A DNA stretch of 64,000 nt, taken from contig NZ_JACHJU010000001.1 in NCBI RefSeq assembly GCF_014203795.1, positions 2,790,001-2,854,000 on the forward strand, in the 5' to 3' direction. Below the pieces are notes generated by a model, which worked only from the letters and a program-made list of their open reading frames with translations, was not told where the DNA came from and did not search any database. Every line of letters begins with the position of its first letter. Positions within the stretch are counted from its first letter, which is position 1. A program made the position numbers and the translations under genes. Source of the stretch: Streptosporangium album (GTDB lineage: Bacteria; Actinomycetota; Actinomycetes; Streptosporangiales; Streptosporangiaceae). Shown here piece after piece: positions 16,970 to 26,264 of the stretch.

Positions 16970-17554
16970 ATGAACCCCCGCATCGCATTCGTCGCAGCCC
17001 CCCTGCTCGTCCTGGCCTACGGGGTGATCCGGATCCTCGACGGGCTCGACGGCAGCCGAGGGCCCGGCCTTGCCTGGACCTCCGGCCATCTCGCCTTCAT
17101 CGCGGCTCTCGCCTTCTTCGTCTCCACTTTCCTGCAGATGCGCCGGCTGGCGGGACGTGACACCCTCTCCACCGTGAGCGCGTCGGCCGGGATCATCGGC
17201 ATCCTGGCGGTCGGCACGCAGTTCGCCATCGACATCGTGGTCGGTTTCCTGTCCGCCGACCGCGCCGGGATGAGCGTCTACTTCGACCGGATCCAGGCCG
17301 TCCCCGGGGTCTCCTTCCTGGTCTACGACGGCGGCCCGCTCCTCTTCTTCCTCGGCCAGCTCGCGCTCGTCGTCCAGCTCGCCGTCGCCCGCCGCGTCAA
17401 GATCTGGACGCCGTTCCTGGTCCTGCTCGACCTTCTCCTCCCGTTCGTCGACAAGGACCTCATCCCGCTCGGCGCCGTCTGCCTGCTCCTGTCCTTCGTC
17501 CCCCTCGCCGGCCAGGTCGCCCGTACCGCCCGGCCCGCGCACGCCCCCGCGTAA
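16970..17554 (+). CDS. Integral membrane protein, unknown
   Basis: 194 residues with about five hydrophobic helices and little else. ATG 16970 has GAGGAG eight bases upstream. A longer frame upstream lacks hydrophobic character and a binding site. It lies 58 bases before the histidine kinase start, so the three genes to 19508 may form one operon and the membrane protein could assist sensing. No family recognised. Confidence 0.8.
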   Translation: MNPRIAFVAAPLLVLAYGVIRILDGLDGSRGPGLAWTSGHLAFIAALAFFVSTFLQMRRLAGRDTLSTVSASAGIIGILAVGTQFAIDIVVGFLSADRAGMSVYFDRIQAVPGVSFLVYDGGPLLFFLGQLALVVQLAVARRVKIWTPFLVLLDLLLPFVDKDLIPLGAVCLLLSFVPLAGQVARTARPAHAPA

Positions 17555-17612
17555 CCGGACACCCGTGTCCTCCGTACCCGCTGTGTCCGAAGACCGGAAC
17601 GAGGAGGCAAAA

Positions 17613-18785
17613 TTGGACCTCGTGTCCGCCCTGCCGTTCCTGACCCCCGTCCGTGACCGGTTGCGGTCCCTTCCGCCCCTGTGGCTGGACACGGCGCTCG
17701 CCATGCTCGTGATGGTCGTGCAGCTGTGGCCGTTCTTCTCCCGGGAGAACCCCTACGGCGGACCGTGGCACTGGTGGGGATACGTGGTCGTGATCGCCTC
17801 CTCCGTGCCCCTGGCGTGGCGACGGCGGGCGCCGGTGGCCGTGCTGACGGCCACCCTCGTCGCGACCTCCCTCTACGACCTCGTGGACGAGGTGGCCGCA
17901 CAGCCGATCTGGTACGGCGGGCTCATCGCGACCTACACGGTCGCCGCCCACTCCGCCCACCTGCCCCGCCTGGTCATGCTCACCTTTACGGTCATCGGCG
18001 GACTGCTCCTGGTCGGCTCCTCGGAGACCGCGCTGCGCGGCGTCGTGCTGTTCGTCGCCGCGTACGCGATCGGCCGCGCCTCCGCCGCCTCCCGCGCGTA
18101 CGCCACCGCTCTGGAGGAGCGGGCCGCCCGGTTGGAGCACGAGCGCCAGGCCGAGGCCGAACGGGCCGCCGAGCGCGAGCGGGCCCGGATCGCCCGCGAC
18201 ATGCACGACATCCTCGCCCACGCGGTCAGCCTCATGGTCGTGCAGGCCGAGGCCGGCCCCGTCGTGGTCAGGAGCGACCCGGCCCGCGCCGAGGCGGCCT
18301 TCGACGCGATCGCCTCGGCGGGACGTGACGCCATGGTCCAGCTCCGCCGTACGCTGAACGTGCTCAAGGAGGAGTCGGGCCCGCGCGCTCCGCAGCCGAC
18401 CGTCGGCGACCTGGCCGGGCTGGCCGAGCAGGTCTCCGGCACCGGGCTGGGCGTGGTTTACTCCGTCTCGGGCGAGCCGCGGCAGTTGCTCCCCGACACC
18501 GAGGTCGCCGCCTACCGGGTGACCCAGGAGGCCCTCACCAACATCGTCAAGCACGCGGGCGCCACCCACGCCGACGTCCGACTCCTCTGGCAGGACGACA
18601 CGCTCATGATCAGCATCACCGACGACGGACGCGGCTCCGTGTCGTCCCTCCCCTCCGGCGGAAACGGCCTGGTCGGCATCCGCAAGCGCGCCGCCGCCTG
18701 CGGCGGCTCCGCCACCGCGGGACCTCGCCCGGACGGGCCGGGCTTCCAGGTGGTCGTACGGCTGCCGCTGGCGGTGACGGCATGA
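17613..18785 (+). CDS. NarL-type sensor histidine kinase
   Basis: About 390 residues. The N-terminal half has four to five membrane helices; a coiled segment (EERAARLEHERQAEAERAAE) leads to the HisKA_3 domain with the phosphoacceptor in RDMHDILAH. The ATPase domain shows EALTNIVKHAGA, DDGRG and GNGLVGIRKRA. TTG 17613 is preferred because a perfect GAGGAGG lies five bases upstream; the GTG at 17565 has no such site. Partner of the regulator at 18840. Confidence 0.93.
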   Translation: MDLVSALPFLTPVRDRLRSLPPLWLDTALAMLVMVVQLWPFFSRENPYGGPWHWWGYVVVIASSVPLAWRRRAPVAVLTATLVATSLYDLVDEVAAQPIWYGGLIATYTVAAHSAHLPRLVMLTFTVIGGLLLVGSSETALRGVVLFVAAYAIGRASAASRAYATALEERAARLEHERQAEAERAAERERARIARDMHDILAHAVSLMVVQAEAGPVVVRSDPARAEAAFDAIASAGRDAMVQLRRTLNVLKEESGPRAPQPTVGDLAGLAEQVSGTGLGVVYSVSGEPRQLLPDTEVAAYRVTQEALTNIVKHAGATHADVRLLWQDDTLMISITDDGRGSVSSLPSGGNGLVGIRKRAAACGGSATAGPRPDGPGFQVVVRLPLAVTA

Positions 18786-18839
18786 CCACGAGAGGCATGG
18801 GCGGCGGCGACAGGGCCGCGAGAGGCGGGGAGTGACGGC

Positions 18840-19508
18840 ATGACCGTGAGAGTCGTGGTGGCCGACGACCAGGAGCTGGTGCGCGCCGGATTCGGCATGA
18901 TCCTCGATGCCCAGCCCGACATCGAGGTCGTCGCCGAGGCGGACAACGGTGCCGAAGCCGTCGCGGCGGTCCGCGAGCACCGGCCGGACGTGCTGCTTCT
19001 CGACATCCGGATGCCGGTGATGGACGGCATCGAGGCGGCCGCGATCGTGTGCGCCGAGACCGACTGCCGGGTGCTCATGCTGACCACGTTCGACCTGGAC
19101 GACTACGTCTACGACGCGCTGCGGGCGGGCGCCAGCGGGTTCCTGCTCAAGGACGTCCGCCGCGCCGACCTCGTGCACGGGGTGCGGGTGGTCGCGGCCG
19201 GGGAGTCGCTGCTCGCGCCCTCCGTCACGAGAAAGCTGATCGCCGAGTTCACCTCCAGATCCGTGAACCGCCCTGTCACGCTCTCCGCCACGCGGCTCTC
19301 CGTGCTCACGGGCCGTGAGCAGGAGACCCTCCAGATGATCGCGCGGGGGCTGTCCAACGCGGAGATCGCGCAGGCCATGGTGGTCAGCGAGCACACCGTC
19401 AAGACGCACGTCAGCAACGTGCTCACCAAACTGGGCCTGCGCGACCGGGTCCAGGCGGTGATCGCCGCCTACGAGACCGGTCTCGCGGTCCCCGGCGGGA
19501 CGGTGTAG
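18840..19508 (+). CDS. NarL/LuxR-family response regulator
   Basis: 222 residues with a receiver domain (VVADDQELVR, phosphoacceptor in LLDIRMPVMDG, Lys in LLKD) and a C-terminal LuxR helix-turn-helix (LTGREQETLQMIARGLSNAEIA through VKTHVSNVLTKLGLRDR). GGGGAG is eight bases before the ATG. It follows its kinase by 54 bases. Regulated genes are unknown; the membrane protein upstream is a candidate. Confidence 0.94.
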   Translation: MTVRVVVADDQELVRAGFGMILDAQPDIEVVAEADNGAEAVAAVREHRPDVLLLDIRMPVMDGIEAAAIVCAETDCRVLMLTTFDLDDYVYDALRAGASGFLLKDVRRADLVHGVRVVAAGESLLAPSVTRKLIAEFTSRSVNRPVTLSATRLSVLTGREQETLQMIARGLSNAEIAQAMVVSEHTVKTHVSNVLTKLGLRDRVQAVIAAYETGLAVPGGTV

Positions 19509-19572
19509 GTCGCCCGGGGGTGTTGATCCGGTGCAGAATGGACATGGTTCCCCCTGAAGAAGGAGCCGTCCC

Positions 19573-19920
19573 ATGAGCATCCGCCGTGTCGTCCCCGACA
19601 TCCGATCAGATGCCTTTGAGGAGAGCCGCGACTTCTACGGCCTGCTCGGCTTCGTGGAGGTCATGAACCAGGGCTGGGTCATGACGCTGGCATCGCCGTC
19701 CAACCCCACCGCACAGGTCACCCTGATGGGCGCGGACGCCACCTCGGACGTCCACCCCGACCTGAGCATCGAGGTGGACGACGTGGACGCGGCGTACGAG
19801 GCGGTGGTCGCCCAGGGTGCGAAGATCGTGCACCCCCTGCAGGACGAGTCCTGGGGGGTGCGCCGGTTCTTCGTCCTCGACCCCAACGGCCAGGTGGTCA
19901 ACGTCGTGGGACACCGGTGA
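19573..19920 (+). CDS. VOC-family (glyoxalase/bleomycin-resistance fold) protein
   Basis: 115 residues with the repeated beta-alpha-beta-beta-beta units of the vicinal oxygen chelate fold (SRDFYGLLGFVEV, then EVDDVDAAYEAV and RRFFVLDPNGQVVNVVGH). AAGGAG is eight bases upstream of the ATG. The activity cannot be predicted from the fold. Confidence 0.88.
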   Translation: MSIRRVVPDIRSDAFEESRDFYGLLGFVEVMNQGWVMTLASPSNPTAQVTLMGADATSDVHPDLSIEVDDVDAAYEAVVAQGAKIVHPLQDESWGVRRFFVLDPNGQVVNVVGHR

Positions 19921-19975
19921 CCAGGTGACCTGCGGCCGGTGCTCCTGGGGCTCGGCCAGGTGAAGGTCAGGGTCG

Positions 19976-20076
19976 GGCCGTAGGCCGGAGGAGCGCCGTA
20001 GGCCGGAGCGGCGCCGTAGACCGGAGCGGCGCCGTAGGCCGGAGCACCGTAGGCCGGAGCGGCGCCGTCGCCACGC
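19976..20076 (-). repeat. Tandem 15/18-bp repeats, possible remnant of a Pro/Tyr-rich coding tail
   Basis: GCCGTAGGCCGGAGC-type units recur about five times. Read on the minus strand they encode AYGAAP/VYGAAP/AYGAPP, as found in disordered tails of actinobacterial membrane proteins. No start or membrane domain is attached, so this may be a fragment of a lost gene. No other gene is seen in 19921-20223. Confidence 0.6.
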
Positions 20077-20223
20077 CGGCCGATCCGCTCGCCCGGGAAG
20101 GGGGACCACCCAGCGTCCGCCCTCACGGCACGACCACCACAATGGTCCCGTCATAGTGGAACAAGCTCCCCGCGGCGAGACTGAGGAAAGCGGACGTCGT
20201 CGCCGTGGAAAGGAACACCAGCA

Positions 20224-20545
20224 GTGACCACCGAACGAGTCGGCCCGTCCCCTGTCGCGGATGAGCGAGAGATGCTGCGCGCCTATCTCGACTACCACCG
20301 CGCGACGCTCGCCATGAAGTGCGACGACCTCTCCGACGAGGACCTGCGCCGTCAGTCGATGCCGCCCTCGACGCTCTCACTGCTCGGCCTGGTGCGGCAC
20401 ATGGCCGAAGTGGAGCGCGCGTGGTTCCGCCGGGTGATCAACGGGGAGGACATCCCTCTCGTGTGGTCGGACGAGGGCGACTACCAGGTCGCGTACGACG
20501 CGAGTACGGCCACGCGGTCGGAGGCGTTCGACGCCTGGCAGACGG
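20224..20545 (+). pseudogene. DinB-family (DUF664) protein, 5' part only
   Basis: From GTG 20224 the frame reads as a DinB/DUF664 protein (residues 1-107, with LLGLVRHMAEVERAWFRRV containing the metal-site His). After about 20545 the frame stays open but reads antisense to another gene fragment, so the open frame to 20913 is a chimera and the DinB protein has lost about its last third. The intact relative at 21059 shows the full-length design. Confidence 0.7.
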
Positions 20546-20755
20546 AAGGCGGGCAGCAGCGCCGCGGTGCCGAGCGTGACGCGTTCGGTCACCGGTGCGA
20601 GGGCGGCGAGCATGGCCAGCGGTTCGATGCGTGCGCCGAGCAGGGTGTCGTTGGCCCAGACCGAGTCGTAACCGAGCCGCTCGGCGTGGACGCCGAAGTC
20701 GGCAAGCCGCCGGGCGTCGTTCCACTGGCTCTGGTTGGTGGGGAGCAGGACCCCA
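20545..20755 (-). pseudogene. LLM-class flavin monooxygenase, N-terminal fragment
   Basis: On the minus strand one frame reads TGVLLPTNQSQWNDARRLAD and continues with ERLGYDSVWANDTLL and TERVTLGTAALLPAFR, the first strands of luciferase-like monooxygenases. The start codon is missing (the frame is preceded by HEHA and a stop), and the sequence ends where the DinB fragment joins. About 70 of roughly 300 codons remain. Confidence 0.65.
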
Positions 20756-20769
20756 GTCGCGTGTTCATG

Positions 20770-21017
20770 TGCTCACCAGCCGGGGAAAGATTCAGGTGCC
20801 CGCCTGGCACTTCACCGTGCAGGGCGTCAAGGACGCGTTCACCTACGTGGCGGTGCCCCCGTCGGCGACCACCCCGCTTCCCGCCCCGAGAGAAGGCGAG
20901 CACGAGGAGGTGACGGCCTTCGAGCCCGTCCCTCGGCATACAGCGGATGCCCTCCTGTCCCCCATGCGGACGCACGCCTTCCCCGCCCACCACTCCGCGG
21001 TCTCGGTCCGGCGATAA
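20770..21017 (+). pseudogene. Possible C-terminal fragment of a secreted or lipoprotein gene
   Basis: The frame reads KIQVPAWHFTVQGVKDAFTY then loses resemblance after about residue 30. The first part looks like the end of actinobacterial lipoproteins. No start is available. Weak call, made because both neighbours are also fragments. Confidence 0.3.
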
Positions 21018-21058
21018 ACCAGGAGACGGAACACCCGCCCGAGGCTAGGGTCGCGTGC

Positions 21059-21607
21059 ATGTCTGAACGTGGACGGCTCCGCTGGCAGCTGGATGTGTCC
21101 TGGTCACTGCTGACCTTGCATCTGGAACAGGTGACCGATGAGGAGGCCCTGTGGGAGCCCGCGTCGAACTGCTGGAGCGTCCGTCAGAAGCCGGACGGGA
21201 CGTGGGCCGCCGACTGGGCCATGCCGGAGCCCGAGCCGATCCCCGCGCTCTCCGTCGGGTGGGTGATGTGGCATATCGGCTTCTGGTGGAGTCAGACCTA
21301 CACGCGGTGCTTCGGGGAGTCCGACGGGGTGGCCGAACAGCTTGACTGGTCGGCGGCCGCGGCGGGGACACCGTGGCCGGGGGATGTGTCATCGGCGGTC
21401 AAATGGTTGAACGAGTGTCGTGATCGTTGGATCGGCGCGCTGGAGTCGCTGAGCGAGACGGAGCTGGATTCCACCGAGCGGAGCGGCTGGTTCGCCGACG
21501 GAACGCTCCCTCTGGGGCATGTGCTCGCGTGGGTGAACATCGAGCTGATGAAGAACGCAGCGGAGATCGGATCGATGCGTCATCTGCGTAACGCGGATCG
21601 GAACTGA
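21059..21607 (+). CDS. DinB-family (DUF664-like) protein
   Basis: 182 residues of the DinB four-helix metal-binding fold. Likely metal-site histidines are in VMWHIGFWW and PLGHVLAWVN, with a third possibly near the N-terminus. The family contains mycothiol- and bacillithiol-dependent enzymes and proteins of unknown role. ATG 21059 starts at SERGRLRWQLD. No operon partner is evident. Confidence 0.82.
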   Translation: MSERGRLRWQLDVSWSLLTLHLEQVTDEEALWEPASNCWSVRQKPDGTWAADWAMPEPEPIPALSVGWVMWHIGFWWSQTYTRCFGESDGVAEQLDWSAAAAGTPWPGDVSSAVKWLNECRDRWIGALESLSETELDSTERSGWFADGTLPLGHVLAWVNIELMKNAAEIGSMRHLRNADRN

Positions 21608-21727
21608 CCGACGGCGGGGTGCCGGTGGTCGGCGCGGTGGCCTGGTACGGCGCGGCAGCCGGACTGGTGGGGGTCGTCGCCGGCTCGCACCGTCGGTGCC
21701 GCAGGTGGCAGACCGGACGCCTTCCGT

Positions 21728-23224
21728 TCAGTTACCCCACGGCACCATCTTCAGCACCTTGCCCCTGATGTCCGCCGCCAGATAGCCGGCGGCGTGGTAG
21801 TCGTCGATGACATAGACGAGCAGAACCGGTTGATTGTTCGCGAAAACCCAGGAGCCCTCCAATATCACGTAACGCATGGTCGGATCGGTGATGCCAAGTT
21901 TCCGATCCGCCGTGCGCTGCAGTCCAGGAAGCGCGCTCCAGTTGAACGATCTCAACGTCACCGCCCGCTGGCCCGGCATCAGGAAGCTTCCACGGCGGTG
22001 GCTGACCTGCCCGTCCCGGTAGGTGAAGGTGTCGTAGACACCCTTCCTGCCGCGGACGAAGGCATCCGCGGTCGCATACTCGTCATACACGACGAAACGG
22101 GTGAACTTGGTGCCGCCCGCCGCCTCCTCCATCGCTTTGATCACTTCCATGATCCGGCTTGGAGTCAGCAGCGTTCCGGACTTGGTGTTCTCCGTGGTCG
22201 GCTCCGCGCTGGAGGTGACAGAGCTGGTCGCGAGGCCGCCGGAGGAGTGCGAAACCTCGGGGGTCGCCTTGTCTCCAGGGTCGTTCTGCACGTTGGGGAG
22301 GAGGACCAGGGTGGTGAGGACCACACTGAGCGTGACAGCCCCGGCGATCGTCACCGCGCGGAGCCGACGCGATCTGCGGCGCGGCACCGGAAACGGGGGT
22401 TGCGTGTCCGGGGACTGGTCGGCCGCTTGGCCCAGCATCCGGTCAAGCTCCGCCGCCGCCGGACGGGCGGCGGGGTCCTGCGTCAGCAGGGCCATCAGGA
22501 CGTTCACCAGCGGACCGGCCTGGCGGGGTGGCGGGACCCGGCCGTTCAACACGGCCGCGAGTGTGGCCATGGTGGTGTCGCGGCGCATGGGATTGTAACC
22601 CTCCACCGCCACGTAGAGCAGCATGCCCAGCGACCACAGGTCCGAGGCGGGGTTGCCCTCCTGGCCGCGCAGTCGCTCCGGCGCGATGTACTCAGGCGAG
22701 CCGACCAGATCGCCACTGGCAGTGAGGCCGGGCGCATCGCGCAACGCCGCGATGCCGAAGTCGGTGAGCACCGGGCTGCCGTCGGCGCGCAGCAGGACGT
22801 TCGCGGGCTTCACGTCGCGATGACAGATGCCCGCCGCATGAGCGGTCCACAGAGCGGCCAGGATCCCGCGCCCCAGGCGCGCCGCCTCCGCCGGCGCCAG
22901 CGGCCCCTGAGCGAGACGGTCCCGCAGGGAGCGACCCCTCACCAGCTCCATGACGATCCACGGGTGCGCCATCTCCGGCGTGTCCACGATGTGGTGGATG
23001 GTTACCACGTTGGGGTGATCGATCCGGGCCAGCGCGCGCGCCTCGCGCAGCACCCGTTCGCGGAGCATCCGTGCCCTGACCGGATCCTCCTCCGTCGGAC
23101 CGGACGGGCGGACCTCCTTCAGGGCCACCTCACGATGGAGGGCGAGATCGTAGGCGCGCCACACCGTGCCCATGCCGCCGCTTCCCAGCTGCTCTACCAG
23201 CTCGAAACGGTCGTCGATCACCAT
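21728..23224 (-). CDS. Ser/Thr protein kinase, membrane anchored
   Basis: About 498 residues. Kinase domain 1-265 with LGSGGMGTVWRA, VALKEV, HRDVKPANVLL, LTDFGIA and GSPEYIAPERL. A membrane helix near 310-332 (RAVTIAGAVTLSVVLTTLVLL) precedes a Ser/Thr-rich linker and an extracellular domain of about 120 residues of unknown fold. ATG 23224 begins at the kinase N-terminus; the open frame extends 29 codons further without features. Confidence 0.92.
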   Translation of the reverse strand: MVIDDRFELVEQLGSGGMGTVWRAYDLALHREVALKEVRPSGPTEEDPVRARMLRERVLREARALARIDHPNVVTIHHIVDTPEMAHPWIVMELVRGRSLRDRLAQGPLAPAEAARLGRGILAALWTAHAAGICHRDVKPANVLLRADGSPVLTDFGIAALRDAPGLTASGDLVGSPEYIAPERLRGQEGNPASDLWSLGMLLYVAVEGYNPMRRDTTMATLAAVLNGRVPPPRQAGPLVNVLMALLTQDPAARPAAAELDRMLGQAADQSPDTQPPFPVPRRRSRRLRAVTIAGAVTLSVVLTTLVLLPNVQNDPGDKATPEVSHSSGGLATSSVTSSAEPTTENTKSGTLLTPSRIMEVIKAMEEAAGGTKFTRFVVYDEYATADAFVRGRKGVYDTFTYRDGQVSHRRGSFLMPGQRAVTLRSFNWSALPGLQRTADRKLGITDPTMRYVILEGSWVFANNQPVLLVYVIDDYHAAGYLAADIRGKVLKMVPWGN

Positions 23225-23552
23225 CCGCCCAAGAGTCACAGCGCACAGCCTAAAGCCATCAAAGCGGGCGGATATGTCAGATGAGCGGTTATGTCCGCTG
23301 AGGCCGGGCAAGCCAGAATGAAGATCAGAACATAGGGGAGGCGGCAGTGCCCGACCTGCGCTTCTTCGTTAGCGAGGACGCGAGGTTCTCACCATGCGAC
23401 GCGGCTGACCGCCCCTGATCAGGCGCTCAGCCTCCTCCCTGATCTCGTGTCCATGGGACGAGGACGTCGAGATCACCTGCATCCCACCATGATCAACGAT
23501 CAGCTCGCTGTACCGGTGACAGGGCACGAGGCGTCACCTGGCCTTGGTGGCC

Positions 23553-23999
23553 ATGTCCAATGCATCCTTCCTCTCCGCGACCCGGGACTCCTACGACGCC
23601 CTGGCCCGCCGTACCTATCCCGACCTGCGGTTCGAGGTGGGATCGATGCTGACCCTGGATCTCGCGGACGCCGCTCTCAGCGGACTGCTCGCAAGTTACT
23701 CGATCATCCACATCCCGTGGGAGCGACGGCCCGAGCTGTTCGCCGAGTTCCGTCGGGTCCTCGCGCCAAGCGGGCAGCTGATGCTCGGCTTCCAGATCGG
23801 CGACGAGCGGCTCCACCACACCGAGGCGTGGGGCACACCCGTCTGCCTCGATTGGTACCGGCAGCAACCGGACGAGGTCGCCGGGTTGCTGTCCGACGCA
23901 GGCTTCGACGTGACGGCCACGATCGTGCGGCAACCCGTCTCCACAGAGAAGACCCCGCATGGCTACGTCCTGGCACGCAAGCCCGCGGCCGCGCCATGA
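23553..23999 (+). pseudogene. Class I SAM-dependent methyltransferase with the AdoMet-binding segment deleted
   Basis: 148 codons, open throughout. Residues 1-16 (MSNASFLSATRDSYDALA) are the usual N-terminus of this subfamily and are joined in frame to RRTYPDLRFEVGSMLTLDLA, which normally follows motif I by some 20 residues. The GxGxG motif and roughly 60 residues around it are absent. The rest (ASYSIIHIPWERRPELFAEF and PSGQLMLGFQIGDERLHHTE) is intact. It should not bind AdoMet. Upstream 23347-23418 holds a short GTG frame with a binding site that also looks like a remnant. Confidence 0.65.
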
Positions 24000-24145
24000 A
24001 CCCCAGCAGCGAGGCCGACGACACGCCCAGCCTCTGAGGGCGACAGCGCTCGCGTTACGCGACATCCTTTAGCCCACCTGGACCAAAATCATTACGTACC
24101 GGATGACTGACATGTGCTCGCACTGATCTCATCCGGCGCGGCCAT

Positions 24146-24310
24146 TACTGTATTTCGCTGCTGCCTACGGCACTCCGACCGGCGGCCCGCCCTGTCATCC
24201 GATGGCAAGAGGACCCGTGCCGCGGGGCCGCTGGGCCCGAGAAGCGGCAGCCTCGCGACAGCGTGATTTCCCGCTTTCAGGCGGAGCGATCACCTGTTCA
24301 GTCGCCTTGC
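24146..24310. repeat. Dispersed repeat shared with 52250-52410
   Basis: Starts with a degenerate CTGTATTTCGCTGCTG motif, then GCGGCCCGCCCTGTCATCCG and, about 75 bases on, a hairpin-like GCGGCAGC...AGGCGGAG stretch. The same order is seen at 52250-52410. Similarity is patchy. At 52 kb it lies just right of a tRNA-Ala fragment, so it may mark an element end. Nothing else is seen in 24000-24373. Confidence 0.5.
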
Positions 24311-24373
24311 CGCCGCCGACCCGACGACTGCCTCCGGTCGCTCCCACGCACCTATGGTCATCCCTTGCGGCGC

Positions 24374-25150
24374 GTGGCGACTGTCCCGAAAGCCGGCTCG
24401 GCGGGCCTGTCCCTGTTTCAGCAGCGGCCGGTACTCGCCTTCGGAAAGCGGCACCGTAGCCGCCGCGGCGTCGAGGAGCGGGGAGAAATCCTTGGGCAGC
24501 TCGGACGCAGGCCGTCGAACTCGTCCGGACCCACTGCCCTCCACAGCACGGAAAGTGACCGGCGTACAGGCGCTGAGACACGCGTGGAGATCCTCCGCGT
24601 CGCGCTGAGGCTTTTCACCGAGAAGGGGTTCGAAGGCACGTCGATCAGAGACATCTCAAGTGCGCTCGGGATGACGAAGTCCTCGCTCTACTACCACTTC
24701 CGGAACAAAGAGGAGATCGTGGCGAGCCTCGTGGAAGAGCGCCGTCACGAGTTTGACGACCTTGTCGAGTGGATCGTCGCGCAGCCGCCCGCGCCCGATC
24801 TGGCGCGCAAGGCGGCATTGCGGTGGGTGGAGAGCACTACTCCGGAACGCCTTCAAACGATGCGTCTCGCGCACGCCAACCAGCCGATCATGCGACGCCT
24901 GATGGACAGCGGCAAGGACGTGCGCTCGGCCTTCGACCGCGTCGTCGATCTCCTCGTCGGCGACGACGCGAGCGCGCAGGACCGTCTTCTCGTACGCATG
25001 ACCTTCGACACCGCCAGTGCCGCGCTCCTCGCCGCACAGGGAACCGCCGTCGGCCCGAGCGATGTCATCGCGGTCGCCCTGCGCGCCAGCCTCGCGCTCG
25101 CCGACGCGACCACGGAGCCGGCCCAACGGGCGCCGGACGACCCCGCGTAG
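24374..25150 (+). CDS. TetR-family transcriptional regulator, start uncertain
   Basis: The helix-turn-helix is clear: TRVEILRVALRLFTEKGFEGTSIRDISSALGMTKSSLYYHFRNKEEI, beginning near 24580. The C-terminal ligand domain runs to 25150. The usual start would be at STESDRRTG near 24547, but no ATG, GTG or TTG is present in frame there. The nearest in-frame candidates are the GTG at 24374, used here, and the GTG at 24263, both without ribosome binding sites. The gene may have lost its start codon. Confidence 0.7.
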   Translation: MATVPKAGSAGLSLFQQRPVLAFGKRHRSRRGVEERGEILGQLGRRPSNSSGPTALHSTESDRRTGAETRVEILRVALRLFTEKGFEGTSIRDISSALGMTKSSLYYHFRNKEEIVASLVEERRHEFDDLVEWIVAQPPAPDLARKAALRWVESTTPERLQTMRLAHANQPIMRRLMDSGKDVRSAFDRVVDLLVGDDASAQDRLLVRMTFDTASAALLAAQGTAVGPSDVIAVALRASLALADATTEPAQRAPDDPA

Positions 25151-25333
25151 CCGTTCGGACCGCCTCGAACCGCCGTATCCACTTCTGTGCGGACCGTCAG
25201 CCCGGAGCTGACGGACCACTTCCTGAACGTACCGGCCTGCGTCGGACGCCGGGGATGCCGGATAGCACCGGAGGCCGTCCTCACCCTGCATAACAGGGAA
25301 GCAAGTCCATCCGGGAACCCGCGGATTAAGCCG

Positions 25334-25876
25334 TCACGCCGCGGGGCGGTAGTCCAGGACGATGGCGCCGGAACTGAAGGCGGCGGTGCCGGCCAGTTTC
25401 CAGGTGGAGGTGTCGACGCCGTCGGGGAACAGGCGCTTGCCGGTGCCGACGACGACGGGGTGCAGGAAGAGCTTGAGTTCGTCGATCAGCGTGTGCTTGA
25501 TCAGGTAGTTGACCAGGTCGGGGCTGCCGTAGATCAGCAGGTCCCCTCCTTCCTCGGCCTTGAGCCTCGCCACCTCCTCGGCGACGTCTCCCTTGATCAC
25601 GGTGGCGTTCCACTGGGGGTCCTGCAGGGTGGTCGAGGCGACGTACTTGGGAATGCTGTTCATCTGCTCCGCCCCAGGCTCGTCCTCCGCCTCCGCCTTC
25701 GGCCAGGCCACCGACATGCCGTCGTAGGTCTTGCGTCCCAGCAGCAGCGCCCGGCTGGCGAACAGCTGGCCGCTCTGGAACTTGGCATGCTCGTCGTTCC
25801 AGAACGGTGCGGTCCAGGCGGGGGCCTCGACCACGCCGTCCATCGAGATGTACATGACCGCGACAACCTTGCTCAT
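25334..25876 (-). CDS. Dihydrofolate reductase family protein (RibD C-terminal domain)
   Basis: 180 residues, RibD_C/DHFR-like fold with VVAVMYISMDGVVEAP, LLLGRKTYDGMS, DLLIYGSPDLVNYL and LHPVVVGTGKRLFPDG. AGGAGC precedes the ATG. Members are NADPH reductases of mostly unknown substrate; it is unlikely to be the housekeeping folate enzyme. Confidence 0.9.
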   Translation of the reverse strand: MSKVVAVMYISMDGVVEAPAWTAPFWNDEHAKFQSGQLFASRALLLGRKTYDGMSVAWPKAEAEDEPGAEQMNSIPKYVASTTLQDPQWNATVIKGDVAEEVARLKAEEGGDLLIYGSPDLVNYLIKHTLIDELKLFLHPVVVGTGKRLFPDGVDTSTWKLAGTAAFSSGAIVLDYRPAA

Positions 25877-26264
25877 CGTTTGCTCCTGACTCTGGTCGGG
25901 CGTGGCCCGTCTTCGATGTGTTCACCATGCCGGAGACGGCTTAAGGTTTTCTTACGATCTTTTCTCCCGCTGCGGTCGCGGGGCTGAAGACGCTATCCGC
26001 CAAGGCGACTGAGGCCGTCGAGACACTGGTGGCGGCCGACAGGCTGACGGTACGGCAGGCGTCGAAGAGGACGGCAACGTCCACCCCCACCGCCACATGC
26101 AGGGAACGGCCGGGTGCCGTGCGCGAGACGCCCCGCCCTCCCAAAACCGAAAAGAGGACGGGGCCCGGCATTCATGGCGTCAGCAACAGCCGATGTCTCT
26201 GGTCGCGCTGGCGGGCGCGGCTGATGCAGCTGCGATGGCGGCTACGAAGCCGATCGACATGAGG
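25877..26264. other. Intergenic, no gene recognised
   Basis: 388 bases between the DHFR-family gene and the integrase remnant. Open frames exist but none has codon pattern or similarity that I recognise. It may contain the lost left portion of the first integrative element. Confidence 0.5.

Noticed and set aside
17460..19601. 713-codon minus-strand frame opposite the histidine kinase and regulator
   Set aside because: Antisense shadow of two genes with clear motifs; Gly/Arg/Asp/His-rich without structure.
25317..25332. GAACCCGCGGATTAAG, 16 bases like the anticodon region of tRNA-Lys(CTT); a similar piece at 45738
   Set aside because: Too short and not extending to the tRNA 3' end, so it does not look like a completed att site. 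Could be chance; kept only as a note.
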